The position numbers were made by a program, and so were the translations under genes. Below the pieces are notes generated by a model. It saw only the letters and a program-made list of their open reading frames with translations. It ran no database searches and was not told the DNA's origin. This document shows positions 8,635 to 16,630 of a DNA stretch of 64,000 nt, in pieces. Where the stretch lies: the NCBI RefSeq assembly GCF_028288225.1, contig NZ_JAQBOC010000047.1, forward strand, positions 1-64,000. The letters run 5' to 3'. Every line of letters starts with the position of its first letter. Position 1 is the stretch's first letter. The stretch is from Mucilaginibacter sp. Lineage in GTDB: Bacteria > Bacteroidota > Bacteroidia > Sphingobacteriales > Sphingobacteriaceae.

Positions 8635-8861
8635 TTACTCGTCTTTAAGGTCTCTAACGCCTGCCTTACTTCCTCGTCGGTAAAAAAAGCATCTTTAGGT
8701 AGTGTTTTTAAGTTTTTTATAATATTCTGAGGGTTTTTGCCTAATTTATTAGCGAACGCTGTAGCTCCGCCTGCAGCAATTATTTCATCTATGGAGTAAG
8801 ATTTATAATTAAAAAATGGCCTTAATTCGTCCTCTGATGTTTTGATATTATTTTTACCCAT
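8631..8861 (-). CDS. putative antitoxin of the broken PIN module
   Basis: A 76-residue charged protein (MGKNNIKTSEDEL to ALETLKTSK) directly upstream of, and overlapping by 4 bases, the PIN toxin frame. The start at 8861 is preferred over the upstream ATG at 8987 because a purine-rich AGGAGTTTAGGAAA precedes it and the upstream residues look non-coding. A CAAATTTA (TAAATTTG on the minus strand) box lies 24 bases upstream. The role is inferred from gene order; no DNA-binding domain is clearly recognisable. If the toxin is dead, this gene is an orphan antitoxin. Confidence 0.7.
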   Translation of the reverse strand: MGKNNIKTSEDELRPFFNYKSYSIDEIIAAGGATAFANKLGKNPQNIIKNLKTLPKDAFFTDEEVRQALETLKTSK

Positions 8862-8885
8862 TTTCCTAAACTCCTTTCTTATTAA

Positions 8886-8893
8886 CAAATTTA
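8886..8893 (-). promoter_or_regulatory. putative -7 box (TAAATTTG) of the PIN module
   Basis: CAAATTTA on the plus strand reads TAAATTTG on the minus strand, matching TAnnTTTG, and lies 24 bases before the antitoxin ATG at 8861. Confidence 0.4.
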
Positions 8894-9060
8894 CGAATAT
8901 TTGTGTAATACCAGACATCCTTATGCCGAATTCACATTGTCTTGACGAGGTAAAATTCTCATTATCTATTGTTTTACTAATCATCAACCGTTAATTCAAA
9001 TTATCATCTCATGAAAAATTTTCCTAACTTGCCATTTTCCGAATTAAATACACTAAGGCC

Positions 9061-10128
9061 ATGACAGAGACGCTGGACATCAAGATCACTAAAACCAATC
9101 ATTCCCGTTTACATGAAACGGATTTCAACAACTTACCCTTCGGTAAAACATTTTCTGACCATATGTTTGTGGCCGATTATGCCGATGGCGAATGGAAGAA
9201 TTTTCAGATAGTCCCTTATGGCGAAATTGGTTTAAGTCCGGCTATTTCATCGCTGCATTATGGCCAATCGTTTTTTGAAGGAATTAAAGCTTATAAACAT
9301 GAAGACGGACAGGTAACTATTTTCCGCCCGGATAAAAATGCGATCCGTTTCAATAAATCTGCCGAACGCTTATGTATGCCGACTTTACCCGAGGAGATCT
9401 TTATCCAAAGCATTGCAGCGGTGGTTGATATTGACCGCGACTGGGTGCCCTCAAAAGCTAACCATGCACTATATATAAGGCCGTTTATGTTTGCTACCGA
9501 TCCTTTTTTAGGCGTAGCACCATCAAGCACCTATAAATACATGGTTTTGTTATGCCCTGTAGGACCCTATTTCTCAAAAACCTTACGGGTTAAAATTGAA
9601 ACTTTTTATACCCGCTCAGCAGAAGGCGGAATGGGTTATGCAAAATCATCTGGTAACTATGGGGGCAGTATGTACCCGGCTAAAAAAGCTACCGAAGAAG
9701 GTTTTGACCAATTAATTTGGACCGATGCGAAAGATCATCAGTATATAGAAGAAATGGGAGCTGCTAACGTAATGTTTGTGCTTGACGGAACGCTAATAAC
9801 CCCATCAACCCGCGATACTATTTTAGATGGCGTTACCCGCGATACCGTATTAACCCTTGCCCGCGAATGGGGTATGCCGGTTGAAGAACGCCGCGTATCA
9901 GTTGCTGAAATTATTGAAGGCGCTAAAACGGGAAAACTCCAGGATGCTTTTGGCGCCGGAACTGCCGCTACCATTGCAGCAGTTGGTTCAATAAGCCATA
10001 ACGGTGAAGAGTATTTTTTAAGCGATCCTAAAACACGCGAATTTTCGCAAAAAGTATTAAGAGAACTTGATAGTATTAAATATGGCCGTGCAACTGATGC
10101 ACATGGCTGGAACTACCCGGTGCTGTAA
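9061..10128 (+). CDS. ilvE: branched-chain amino acid aminotransferase
   Basis: A class IV PLP aminotransferase that makes or degrades leucine, isoleucine and valine by exchange with glutamate. At 355 residues it is of the longer BCAT type. The PLP lysine is expected in YAKSSGNYGG (Lys near 195), and the downstream EEMGAANVMFV, TPSTRDTILDGVTRDTVL and FGAGTAATIAAVGSI match the cofactor phosphate and substrate loops. The gene stands alone and is followed by a strong hairpin terminator, so it is a single transcription unit. Confidence 0.95.
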   Translation: MTETLDIKITKTNHSRLHETDFNNLPFGKTFSDHMFVADYADGEWKNFQIVPYGEIGLSPAISSLHYGQSFFEGIKAYKHEDGQVTIFRPDKNAIRFNKSAERLCMPTLPEEIFIQSIAAVVDIDRDWVPSKANHALYIRPFMFATDPFLGVAPSSTYKYMVLLCPVGPYFSKTLRVKIETFYTRSAEGGMGYAKSSGNYGGSMYPAKKATEEGFDQLIWTDAKDHQYIEEMGAANVMFVLDGTLITPSTRDTILDGVTRDTVLTLAREWGMPVEERRVSVAEIIEGAKTGKLQDAFGAGTAATIAAVGSISHNGEEYFLSDPKTREFSQKVLRELDSIKYGRATDAHGWNYPVL

Positions 10129-10149
10129 ACACTAGCAGCGTCTGAAATA

Positions 10150-10193
10150 AAGCCTCAATCTAAATAGTTATATAACCACTTAGATTGAGGCTT
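10150..10193 (+). terminator. rho-independent-type terminator after ilvE
   Basis: AAGCCTCAATCTAA (10150-10163) and TTAGATTGAGGCTT (10180-10193) form a perfect 14-base stem with a 16-base loop, followed by TTCAATTTT. It lies 21 bases after the ilvE stop and before the convergent permease gene, so it could serve both. Confidence 0.8.
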
Positions 10194-10222
10194 TTCAATT
10201 TTACCACCTGCAACTAATTCCC

Positions 10223-12664
10223 CTACTCCACTCTCAAACTATTTATCGGGTTTGCCATTGCCGCCCTGATTGTTTTGAATGCGATGGTTGAAAATCCGGT
10301 GATTAGTCCTGCAGATAATGAAACCGCAAACATCCACCAGCTTATATTTACCCGGTATGGGAAATCCTGCAGCCAGCTATGCATAAAATACCAGCCCAAC
10401 GGCCAGGCAATAACATTGGCTATCAACAATAATTTAAAATACTGTTTTAAAAACAACGCAACCACACTGGCAACACTGGCCCCTATAACTTTACGGATGC
10501 CTATTTCCTTTGCCTTTTGAGCAACGGAGTAGGTTATCAATCCTAACAACCCGAGGCAGGAAATAAATATGGCGATAACAGTAAATGTGCCTATCATTTT
10601 TTGCTGTCGCTGATCTTGCTCATAATCACTTTGGAAAATATCATTCAAAAACCCATAAGAAAAAGGGGTATCAGGGTTCAACGCTTTCCAGTTTTTTGAT
10701 GCGTGGTCAATAGCTGCTGATATATGGCGCCCATTAATTTTTGCCACAATGGTACTGCACCTTAGGGGGTTTACATTCATAATAGCGCAGGGCCCTATTG
10801 CTGCGTGTAACGAAAAGTAATGATAGTTTTTAGCTACACCCACAATCTTGTAATTGTAAACCACCCCGTTGTGCAGGTGCGATACATATTTACCGGCCGC
10901 TGTGTACGGATCAAATCCTAATAGCTTTGCCGCTTCTTCGTTTAAAATTACCTCTTTGCCAAAGTCATGCAATTCTGTGTCTTCCTGCATATTGGTATTG
11001 GTAAATACTTGCGGACTAAAATTGCTCCCTGCGATTAGTTTAAGGCCCAGCGTTTTTAAATAATTTTCATCGGCAAAGTCAAAGAAAACTATTTGCTTAT
11101 CATTTATTGTCTTTTCTGCCGGGTACAAGTTCATATCACCAGACACCAGAGGCGCGGCTGCAAGGGTAACTGATTTAAAATTTATATTATTAGCAAGCTG
11201 CCTGACAAGCAGCGAACTGTTTTTTTGAGATTGCTCGCTGTTAAGGTTTAAAACCAGCTGCTGATCCTGATCGAAGCCTGTTTTTGCATTGATCATAAAG
11301 TGCAGCTGGTTCCATATAACAATGGTAGCAAATACGAGGCAGGTAGAAATAACAAACTGGGATACGATAAGTACTTTACGGACGCTAAACACACCCGATG
11401 CATCACTTACCTTACCCTTTAATACTTTAACAGCCTTAAATGCCGATAAATAAAATGCTGGATACAATCCTGCTGCGATGCCCGTTATTAAGGCAATCAG
11501 CACCATCCATAAAATCAGGCTGCTATTCTCTTTTGCAAAAAAAGACAGGCTTTGCCCGGTAAAATTATTAAATACCGGCAGAAACAGGAACGCAAGGCCA
11601 ACGGAAATAATGAGTGCACAGATACTGATGGTAATGGTTTCTATCAAAAACTGGGAACGGATGGATCCCTTTCCTGCACCCATTACCCGGCGTACGCCAA
11701 CTTCACGTGCGCGGCTTATGGCCTGGGCAGTTGTTAAATTCATATAATTGATGCAGCCTAGTAACAATATCACCAGAACTATAGAACCCAAAAGATACAG
11801 GTACTTTATATTACCCTGCTTATATGCCAGGTAATCCTGGAACTCTGATGAATGAAGATGAATATCATGCAGTGATTGTAAGGAGTTAGTTATATGATCG
11901 CTATGCTCCTTCATTTCTGCAAGCGCATGTCTATTAAGGTAAGCGTTTAGCTTTTTTATCAAATATTGAGGATTGGTGCTATGCTTTACTTTTATATAAG
12001 TGTAAAAATTATCGTTTACCACCCAGCTGGTATTGTTAGCCATTTGCTCCCTGATGTGATCGCTGTTGTTTGAAGCGAAAAAGCCGGCTTGGATGTGATT
12101 TAAAAAATCCTCTTTAAAAACCCCGGTAATTGTATAAGTATTATTACCGGCTTTTACTGTTTTACCTACCGGATACACTTTCTTAAACAGCTTTTTAGCC
12201 AGCGATTGTGAAAGCACTATAGTATTTGGCGCTGCAAAAGCCGTTTTACGGTTTCCCTGTAAAAAATGAAAGGACAGCACATCAAAAAACTCAGGATCGA
12301 CCCAATAGCCGGAATTTTCTATAAACGGGGTTGAAACTCCTACGCCCTGTGCCTGCACTATAACAACGCCATTTGTCGGGTCAAGGCGGGTAACCTGTTC
12401 AATTTCGGGGATCTCGCTTTTTAAATATTTTGCATAAGGCAAACCAACTGTCGGCGCTTTACTGCCATCTTTAAAAGTGGAAGTTACGCGGTAAATGTCA
12501 TCACCATTATCAAAACCTTTATCAAAGCTCAGCTCGTGCTGCCAAAACAAAAATACCAGCGCGCAACAGGCCAAACCTGCTGATAGGCTTAAAACATTAA
12601 TAAGAGTAGTGGTTTTGCGTTTCCACAAATTGCGAAGGGCAAGTTTTAGGTAGCTTTTGAACAT
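10223..12664 (-). CDS. MacB/FtsX-type ABC transporter permease
   Basis: An 813-residue inner-membrane permease of the double-FtsX kind common in Bacteroidota. A first helix (about 21-41) is followed by a large periplasmic MacB-PCD domain, three helices near 285-420 with the ATTAQAISRAREVGVRRVMG-like coupling motif, a second helix bundle start near 430, a second periplasmic domain and three terminal helices with AQKAKEIGIRKVIGASVASV. The repeated AxEIGxRKVxGA signature marks the two FtsX domains. No ATPase gene is adjacent. Such proteins act with a MacB-like ATPase in lipoprotein, peptide or drug export, or in mechanotransmission. The substrate is unknown. Confidence 0.88.
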   Translation of the reverse strand: MFKSYLKLALRNLWKRKTTTLINVLSLSAGLACCALVFLFWQHELSFDKGFDNGDDIYRVTSTFKDGSKAPTVGLPYAKYLKSEIPEIEQVTRLDPTNGVVIVQAQGVGVSTPFIENSGYWVDPEFFDVLSFHFLQGNRKTAFAAPNTIVLSQSLAKKLFKKVYPVGKTVKAGNNTYTITGVFKEDFLNHIQAGFFASNNSDHIREQMANNTSWVVNDNFYTYIKVKHSTNPQYLIKKLNAYLNRHALAEMKEHSDHITNSLQSLHDIHLHSSEFQDYLAYKQGNIKYLYLLGSIVLVILLLGCINYMNLTTAQAISRAREVGVRRVMGAGKGSIRSQFLIETITISICALIISVGLAFLFLPVFNNFTGQSLSFFAKENSSLILWMVLIALITGIAAGLYPAFYLSAFKAVKVLKGKVSDASGVFSVRKVLIVSQFVISTCLVFATIVIWNQLHFMINAKTGFDQDQQLVLNLNSEQSQKNSSLLVRQLANNINFKSVTLAAAPLVSGDMNLYPAEKTINDKQIVFFDFADENYLKTLGLKLIAGSNFSPQVFTNTNMQEDTELHDFGKEVILNEEAAKLLGFDPYTAAGKYVSHLHNGVVYNYKIVGVAKNYHYFSLHAAIGPCAIMNVNPLRCSTIVAKINGRHISAAIDHASKNWKALNPDTPFSYGFLNDIFQSDYEQDQRQQKMIGTFTVIAIFISCLGLLGLITYSVAQKAKEIGIRKVIGASVASVVALFLKQYFKLLLIANVIAWPLGWYFMHSWLQDFPYRVNISWWMFAVSLSAGLITGFSTIAFKTIRAAMANPINSLRVE

Positions 12665-13033
12665 AATTGAATTAAACTAATTAGCACGAATTTTTTCGAA
12701 TTACACGAATTGATGGGCAGTGATAAATGCTTAAATCAAAAATAATGAAATGAGGCTTTGCTGTAATTTATTTAACAGAATTTAACGATAAGCCTGGTTA
12801 TCAGTATGTCAATATTTGTACGGAAAGTTTGGGCAGATGCCGGAATGGAAATAAGCAACCGAAAAATGGGCTTTTTCATGTGATGGGATTGTAACAACTA
12901 ATATAGTAAATTAGTTGATTGGGGTAGATTAGGTTTATTAAGTTAGATTGGCTTTTGTTATATTTCAACTCAATCAACCACTCTCTCAATCAACTTAATC
13001 AACCCTTCAAAATCCCTTAGTTACAGATGTTGC
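12665..13033. other. gap with CACGAATT and AATCAACC word repeats
   Basis: This 369-base gap has no plausible gene. Next to the permease start, 12682-12712 holds three variants of CACGAATT/TCGAATT. At 12905-12950 there are GTTGATTGG-like words, and 12968-13004 carries their complement several times (CAATCAACC, CAATCAACTT, AATCAACCC), ending about 30 bases before the stop codon of the next minus-strand gene. Confidence 0.5.
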
Positions 13034-13483
13034 CTAAGCTGTTGCGGCCAGCTTGTTCATGCTGCGGTAAATGTAGTTATTGAAAATGTGCCTGCGGGCA
13101 AATCTTCCGGGCGAATCAGCATTGATGAATTTTCTGTACACCTCTTTTGGCACATCAAAGTATTCATAGGTGTTGCCGTCTAAAAAATTAACGGTTAACA
13201 CTTGCGATTTGTAATCAAAATCGAGAATGTTTGATGTGGTAGTTGTTAGTGTATATTCCGCAAAGGATTGATCGCGGGTTTCGGGCGCAATACTTACCAG
13301 GAAATGATAAGCCTCAATTATAGTCTTACTTTTCTCTTCAGCCTCTAATTTGCTTTCGGCACTATCCTGGAATTTATCCGGGTGCCAGGTTTTCATTAAG
13401 CTGCGGTAAATAGTTTTTAATTCCTGCAATTCTGCTGCTTCACCTACATTTAACAGCTTCCTGTAATCGACAATTTTTTTCAT
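13034..13483 (-). CDS. J-domain protein with C-terminal KTSC domain
   Basis: A 149-residue two-domain protein. The N-terminal 65 residues are a short J domain with the DnaK-activating HPD motif at 34-36 (MKTWHPDKF). The C-terminal 60 residues match the KTSC domain (GNTYEYFDVPKEVYRKFINADSPGRF, seen in pieces), a small beta fold found alone or fused in many bacteria. The HPD motif implies it can stimulate DnaK, and KTSC may supply a client or nucleic-acid-binding surface; that part is inference. A TACCTTTG box lies about 75 bases upstream. Confidence 0.82.
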   Translation of the reverse strand: MKKIVDYRKLLNVGEAAELQELKTIYRSLMKTWHPDKFQDSAESKLEAEEKSKTIIEAYHFLVSIAPETRDQSFAEYTLTTTTSNILDFDYKSQVLTVNFLDGNTYEYFDVPKEVYRKFINADSPGRFARRHIFNNYIYRSMNKLAATA

Positions 13484-13557
13484 AAATCTAATCTTTGCTT
13501 ATTGTCGTTGAGGTGTAAAGCCATGCGTTAAAAGCCTTGCCCAAGAAAATAATTTTG

Positions 13558-13565
13558 CAAAGGTA
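13558..13565 (-). promoter_or_regulatory. putative -7 box (TACCTTTG) of the J/KTSC gene
   Basis: CAAAGGTA on the plus strand reads TACCTTTG on the minus strand. The 75-base distance to the ATG at 13483 implies a leader of about 65-70 bases. Confidence 0.45.
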
Positions 13566-13640
13566 CGCTTTATCTGGCAGAAAAATTGACCAGGTTTGTT
13601 AATAGAAGGTAAAGTATTAGATATCAACTCGTTAATAGTC

Positions 13641-13673
13641 AAACTTACGAAGTTTTCAAAACTTCGTAAGTTT
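13641..13673. repeat. 33-base near-perfect palindrome
   Basis: AAACTTACGAAGTTTT (13641-13656) and AAAACTTCGTAAGTTT (13658-13673) are exact complements around a single central C. The RNA would form a 16-pair hairpin, or the DNA a cruciform. It sits between the asparaginase 3' end and the J/KTSC promoter. A terminator, a protein-binding site and a dispersed palindromic repeat are all possible. Confidence 0.8.
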
Positions 13674-13707
13674 TATCGCAGGGTATGCTATTTGGCCGAT
13701 AGTTAAC

Positions 13708-13742
13708 TTAATCAACCACTCATTCAATCAACTTACTCAACC
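13708..13742. repeat. AATCAACC/CAATCAACTT word repeat
   Basis: Tandem variants TTAATCAACC, ACTCATTC, AATCAACTT and ACTCAACC end 5 bases before the asparaginase stop codon (minus strand). The same word family occurs at 12968-13004 and, in inverted form, at 25519-25538. Confidence 0.55.
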
Positions 13743-13747
13743 AATAC

Positions 13748-14770
13748 TCACGATACCGTTATCTCACCCCTGATATCTGTTTCCAAGTACTGTTTAACAT
13801 CCTGCGGATTTTCAAATTGGCCTAACAGGTACATCATTTTGGTAACAGCAGATTCATAGGTCATATCATAGCCGTTGGCTACGCCCACATCTTTAAGGTG
13901 TTTGCTGGTTTCGTAACGGCCAAGCTCAACAGTGCCCACTTTACATTGTGAAATATCAAGGATCACTTTGCCACTGTCGATTGCCGTTTTTAGCAGATCA
14001 ACAAACCATTGATCGGTGGTGGTATTGCCTGCACCGAATGTTTCCATAACTATTCCACGTACATCTGCTGTTAAGATGGTTTCTACAACCTTCGGGCTAA
14101 TACCAGGGTATAGCTTTAGCACAGCAACATCACTTACCAGGTTTTTATGAACCTTTAGCGTTTCTCCCTCCTTTGGGTGCCTGATATCATTGGCGCTAAA
14201 GCGAAGATGAACGCCTGACTCGGCCAGGATAGGATAATTTGGCGAACGGAATGCCTCAAACTTTGATGAATTATATTTAAATGAACGGTTCCCCCTGAAT
14301 AACTTATAATCAAAATAAATACAAACCTCGGGCACACGGGAGCGTTCATGCTTTTTGGCTTTGGCAATTTCAATGGATGTCATTAAATTTTCCTTGGCGT
14401 CTGTACGGACAGCACTTATAGGCAGCTGTGAGCCTGTAAATATTACCGGCTTATCCAAACCTTCGAGCATAAAACTCAATGCCGAAGCAGTGAATGCCAT
14501 AGTGTCTGAGCCGTGCAATATCACAAAGCCGTCAACATCATCATAATTTGACTCTATCAGGCTGGCCAGCTCACTCCAGATGGCGGGGTTCATATTTGAT
14601 GAATCAATTATCTGCTCGAATGAATGTACCTTAATTTTACAATTAAGCTTCTCCAGCTCGGGCACATTATCCATTATCTGCTCAAAATTGATCGGTTTGA
14701 GCACCTTGGTTTGAGGGTCGCTCATCATACCAATTGTCCCTCCGGTATAAATGATCAAGATCTGACTCAT
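13748..14770 (-). CDS. ansA: type I L-asparaginase
   Basis: A cytoplasmic-type asparaginase of 340 residues hydrolysing asparagine to aspartate and ammonia. There is no signal peptide. The first catalytic Thr lies in YTGGTIGM at residues 8-15 and the second in the HGSDTMAFTASAL motif near residue 85-97. The length and the GAGNTTTDQWF region fit the AnsA (type I) group rather than periplasmic AnsB. It stands in a minus-strand run with tatD upstream, separated by 46 bases. Confidence 0.92.
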   Translation of the reverse strand: MSQILIIYTGGTIGMMSDPQTKVLKPINFEQIMDNVPELEKLNCKIKVHSFEQIIDSSNMNPAIWSELASLIESNYDDVDGFVILHGSDTMAFTASALSFMLEGLDKPVIFTGSQLPISAVRTDAKENLMTSIEIAKAKKHERSRVPEVCIYFDYKLFRGNRSFKYNSSKFEAFRSPNYPILAESGVHLRFSANDIRHPKEGETLKVHKNLVSDVAVLKLYPGISPKVVETILTADVRGIVMETFGAGNTTTDQWFVDLLKTAIDSGKVILDISQCKVGTVELGRYETSKHLKDVGVANGYDMTYESAVTKMMYLLGQFENPQDVKQYLETDIRGEITVS

Positions 14771-14816
14771 GCGTATCTAGGTTCTGAAAAAAATAAAACT
14801 ATTGAAAAAAAAATAT

Positions 14817-15584
14817 TCATATACCAAATATCTTTTTTGAATTTTCTGTGGTAATAGCAGCCACAGTTTCAAGATCTGTTTGGTGCAGTTCTGCAATTTT
14901 TTGGGCAATATAAACCAAATAAGAGCTTTCATTAGGTTTACCCCGGTACGGAACCGGCGTAAGGTACGGAGAATCTGTTTCTAAAACTATATGATTTAAG
15001 CTGGTCTGTGCAACAACTTTATCCAGCCCGGCATTTTTATACGTAACTACGCCGCCAATCCCCAGGTAAAAACCTAAATTAATTAATTTATTAGCTTGTT
15101 CCAATGTTCCGCCAAAGCAATGAAATATTCCACGCAGATCATCATCTTTTTCCTGCAGCAATACTTCATAAACCTCGTCAAATGCACTCCGGCAGTGAAT
15201 ATTAATAGGCAGCTTTAATGATTTTGCCCAGGCTATTTGCTTTTTAAAGGCCTGTATTTGTTGCGACAGGGTGGTTTTATCCCAATACAGGTCGATCCCA
15301 ATTTCGCCGATCGCGTATATTTTATGCTGATGAATGGCTTGTTGTATCAGGTTCAGCTCTTCTTCCCAATCATCCTTTACAGAGCAGGGGTGCAAACCCA
15401 GCATGGGGAAACAAATATCCGGGAAGGATGCCTTCAGCGAAAATACCATAGGTACAGATGCGGCATCAACATTGGGCAGAAATAAGCGCGTAATTTCATT
15501 GTCTTTACAACGCTGCACTAATTCAACCCTTTTGGCATCATCTGTTTCGTAATACAAATGGGTATGTGTATCTGTAAGTAACAT
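14817..15584 (-). CDS. TatD-family metal-dependent deoxyribonuclease
   Basis: A 255-residue TIM-barrel metallo-hydrolase of the TatD/YcfH group. Metal ligands are visible as TDTHTHL at residues 4-10, the Glu of AIGEIGIDLY, the His in INIHCR and FHCFGG, and the Asp in ETDSPYL. These enzymes act as 3'-5' exonucleases or DNases in repair and turnover. The CAAAAATA sequence just upstream (TATTTTTG on the minus strand) lies only 4 bases from the ATG, which suggests a leaderless or nearly leaderless transcript. Confidence 0.92.
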   Translation of the reverse strand: MLLTDTHTHLYYETDDAKRVELVQRCKDNEITRLFLPNVDAASVPMVFSLKASFPDICFPMLGLHPCSVKDDWEEELNLIQQAIHQHKIYAIGEIGIDLYWDKTTLSQQIQAFKKQIAWAKSLKLPINIHCRSAFDEVYEVLLQEKDDDLRGIFHCFGGTLEQANKLINLGFYLGIGGVVTYKNAGLDKVVAQTSLNHIVLETDSPYLTPVPYRGKPNESSYLVYIAQKIAELHQTDLETVAAITTENSKKIFGI

Positions 15585-15588
15585 GGTG

Positions 15589-15596
15589 CAAAAATA
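15589..15596 (-). promoter_or_regulatory. putative -7 box (TATTTTTG) abutting the tatD start
   Basis: CAAAAATA at 15589-15596 reads TATTTTTG on the minus strand and stands 4 bases from the ATG at 15584. The mRNA would start at or next to the initiation codon. Confidence 0.45.
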
Positions 15597-15598
15597 GA

Positions 15599-15626
15599 AA
15601 AGCCTCCTGATGTATCAGGAGGCTTT
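15599..15626 (-). terminator. terminator after the first FKBP gene
   Basis: AAAGCCTCCTGA (15599-15610) and TCAGGAGGCTTT (15615-15626) form a perfect 12-base stem with a four-base loop. On the minus strand it is followed by TCTATTTTT. It abuts the tatD promoter box. Confidence 0.85.
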
Positions 15627-15629
15627 CAC

Positions 15630-16580
15630 CTAATTTTTCTTTGTTGTGACTTTCTTTTTATAAACAGGCTTTTTTGCCGGCGCTTTTGCCGCGGGCGCAG
15701 CCGCATGTTTTACAGGTTTAATTTTAACTATCTCAACATCAAATACCAATGTACTGAATGGTTTAATATCGTTACCATTTCCCTGCGCACCGTAAGCAAG
15801 GTTTGACGGAACAACAAATGTTGCTTTTGAACCTTCGTTTAATAAAAGCAATCCTTCATCCCAACCCGGGATAACACCGCCGGTGCCAACAATTACCTCA
15901 ATGGGTTCATAAGTACGGCCGGGCTGTTGTAAGCCTGCACCTTTTGCAATTGCTTCAATGCTCGAGTCAAAAACCTTATCATCAAGACTGCGTCCTGCAT
16001 AATTCACCAGCAAGGTATCGCCCTTTTGAGGTTTAAGCTTTGTTGATGGCTGGGTAATTACATATTTCAAACCGCTTGCTGTTGTTTGCAAATTAAGCTT
16101 ATGATCTGCAGTGTATTTATTAGCAGCGTTAACTTCAGTTGCCTTTATCTCTGCCATAAAGGCATCCATTGATTGTGCCTTTAAAATCTTAATTGTAAAA
16201 TCAAGGTTGCTGCCTTTCGGAAAAAATGCCGGGCGCTTGTCCTCATGCTCCTTAAATAAAGAATCGGTAGGAACTTTCACCAGCACACTGTCACCCACAG
16301 CTAAAAGCGGGAAAACCTCCATTAAATCAGCAACGTTTTGTGAAGGCTGGATCCTTGCCTGGCCAACATTGCCGCTGGCATATGTGCTGTAAAGCACGGA
16401 ATCTTTATCCGTTTTTTGAATGTATTGAAACGTAATAATATCACCGTCTTTAAGTTTTTCGCCGGTGTTATGAGTATAGATCTGGCACAACGCTCCTTTA
16501 GGTGTACGCTGCATATCACTTTGCGCACTAGCATTAACTGCTAATATTAAAGCAAAAATAAATGGAATATATTTCATCAT
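15630..16580 (-). CDS. exported FKBP-type peptidyl-prolyl isomerase
   Basis: A 316-residue protein with a signal peptide (MMKYIPFIFALILAVNASAQ). A divergent N-terminal FKBP-like part covers about 25-135, and a canonical FKBP domain about 170-285 (LLVNYAGRSLDDKVFDSS, GWDEGLLLLNEGSKA, PSNLAYGAQGNG, LVFDVEIVKI). The tail is Lys/Ala/Pro-rich. It is a folding helper of the periplasm. The next gene upstream is a clear paralogue with the same layout, so a tandem duplication is likely. Each of the two genes has its own hairpin terminator. Confidence 0.9.
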   Translation of the reverse strand: MMKYIPFIFALILAVNASAQSDMQRTPKGALCQIYTHNTGEKLKDGDIITFQYIQKTDKDSVLYSTYASGNVGQARIQPSQNVADLMEVFPLLAVGDSVLVKVPTDSLFKEHEDKRPAFFPKGSNLDFTIKILKAQSMDAFMAEIKATEVNAANKYTADHKLNLQTTASGLKYVITQPSTKLKPQKGDTLLVNYAGRSLDDKVFDSSIEAIAKGAGLQQPGRTYEPIEVIVGTGGVIPGWDEGLLLLNEGSKATFVVPSNLAYGAQGNGNDIKPFSTLVFDVEIVKIKPVKHAAAPAAKAPAKKPVYKKKVTTKKN

Positions 16581-16590
16581 AAATAAAAAA

Positions 16591-16614
16591 GCCTCCCTGT
16601 TAAAACAGGAAGGC
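16591..16614 (-). terminator. terminator after the second FKBP gene
   Basis: GCCTCCCTGTT (16591-16601) and AACAGGAAGGC (16604-16614) form an 11-base stem with one mismatch. On the minus strand it is followed by TTTTTTATTT. Confidence 0.8.
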
Positions 16615-16630
16615 GGTGTTAAATTAAATA

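Noticed and set aside
12968..13742. AATCAACC arrays considered as a small CRISPR
   Set aside because: The units are 8-10 bases, vary in sequence, have no unique spacers of constant length and no cas genes nearby.
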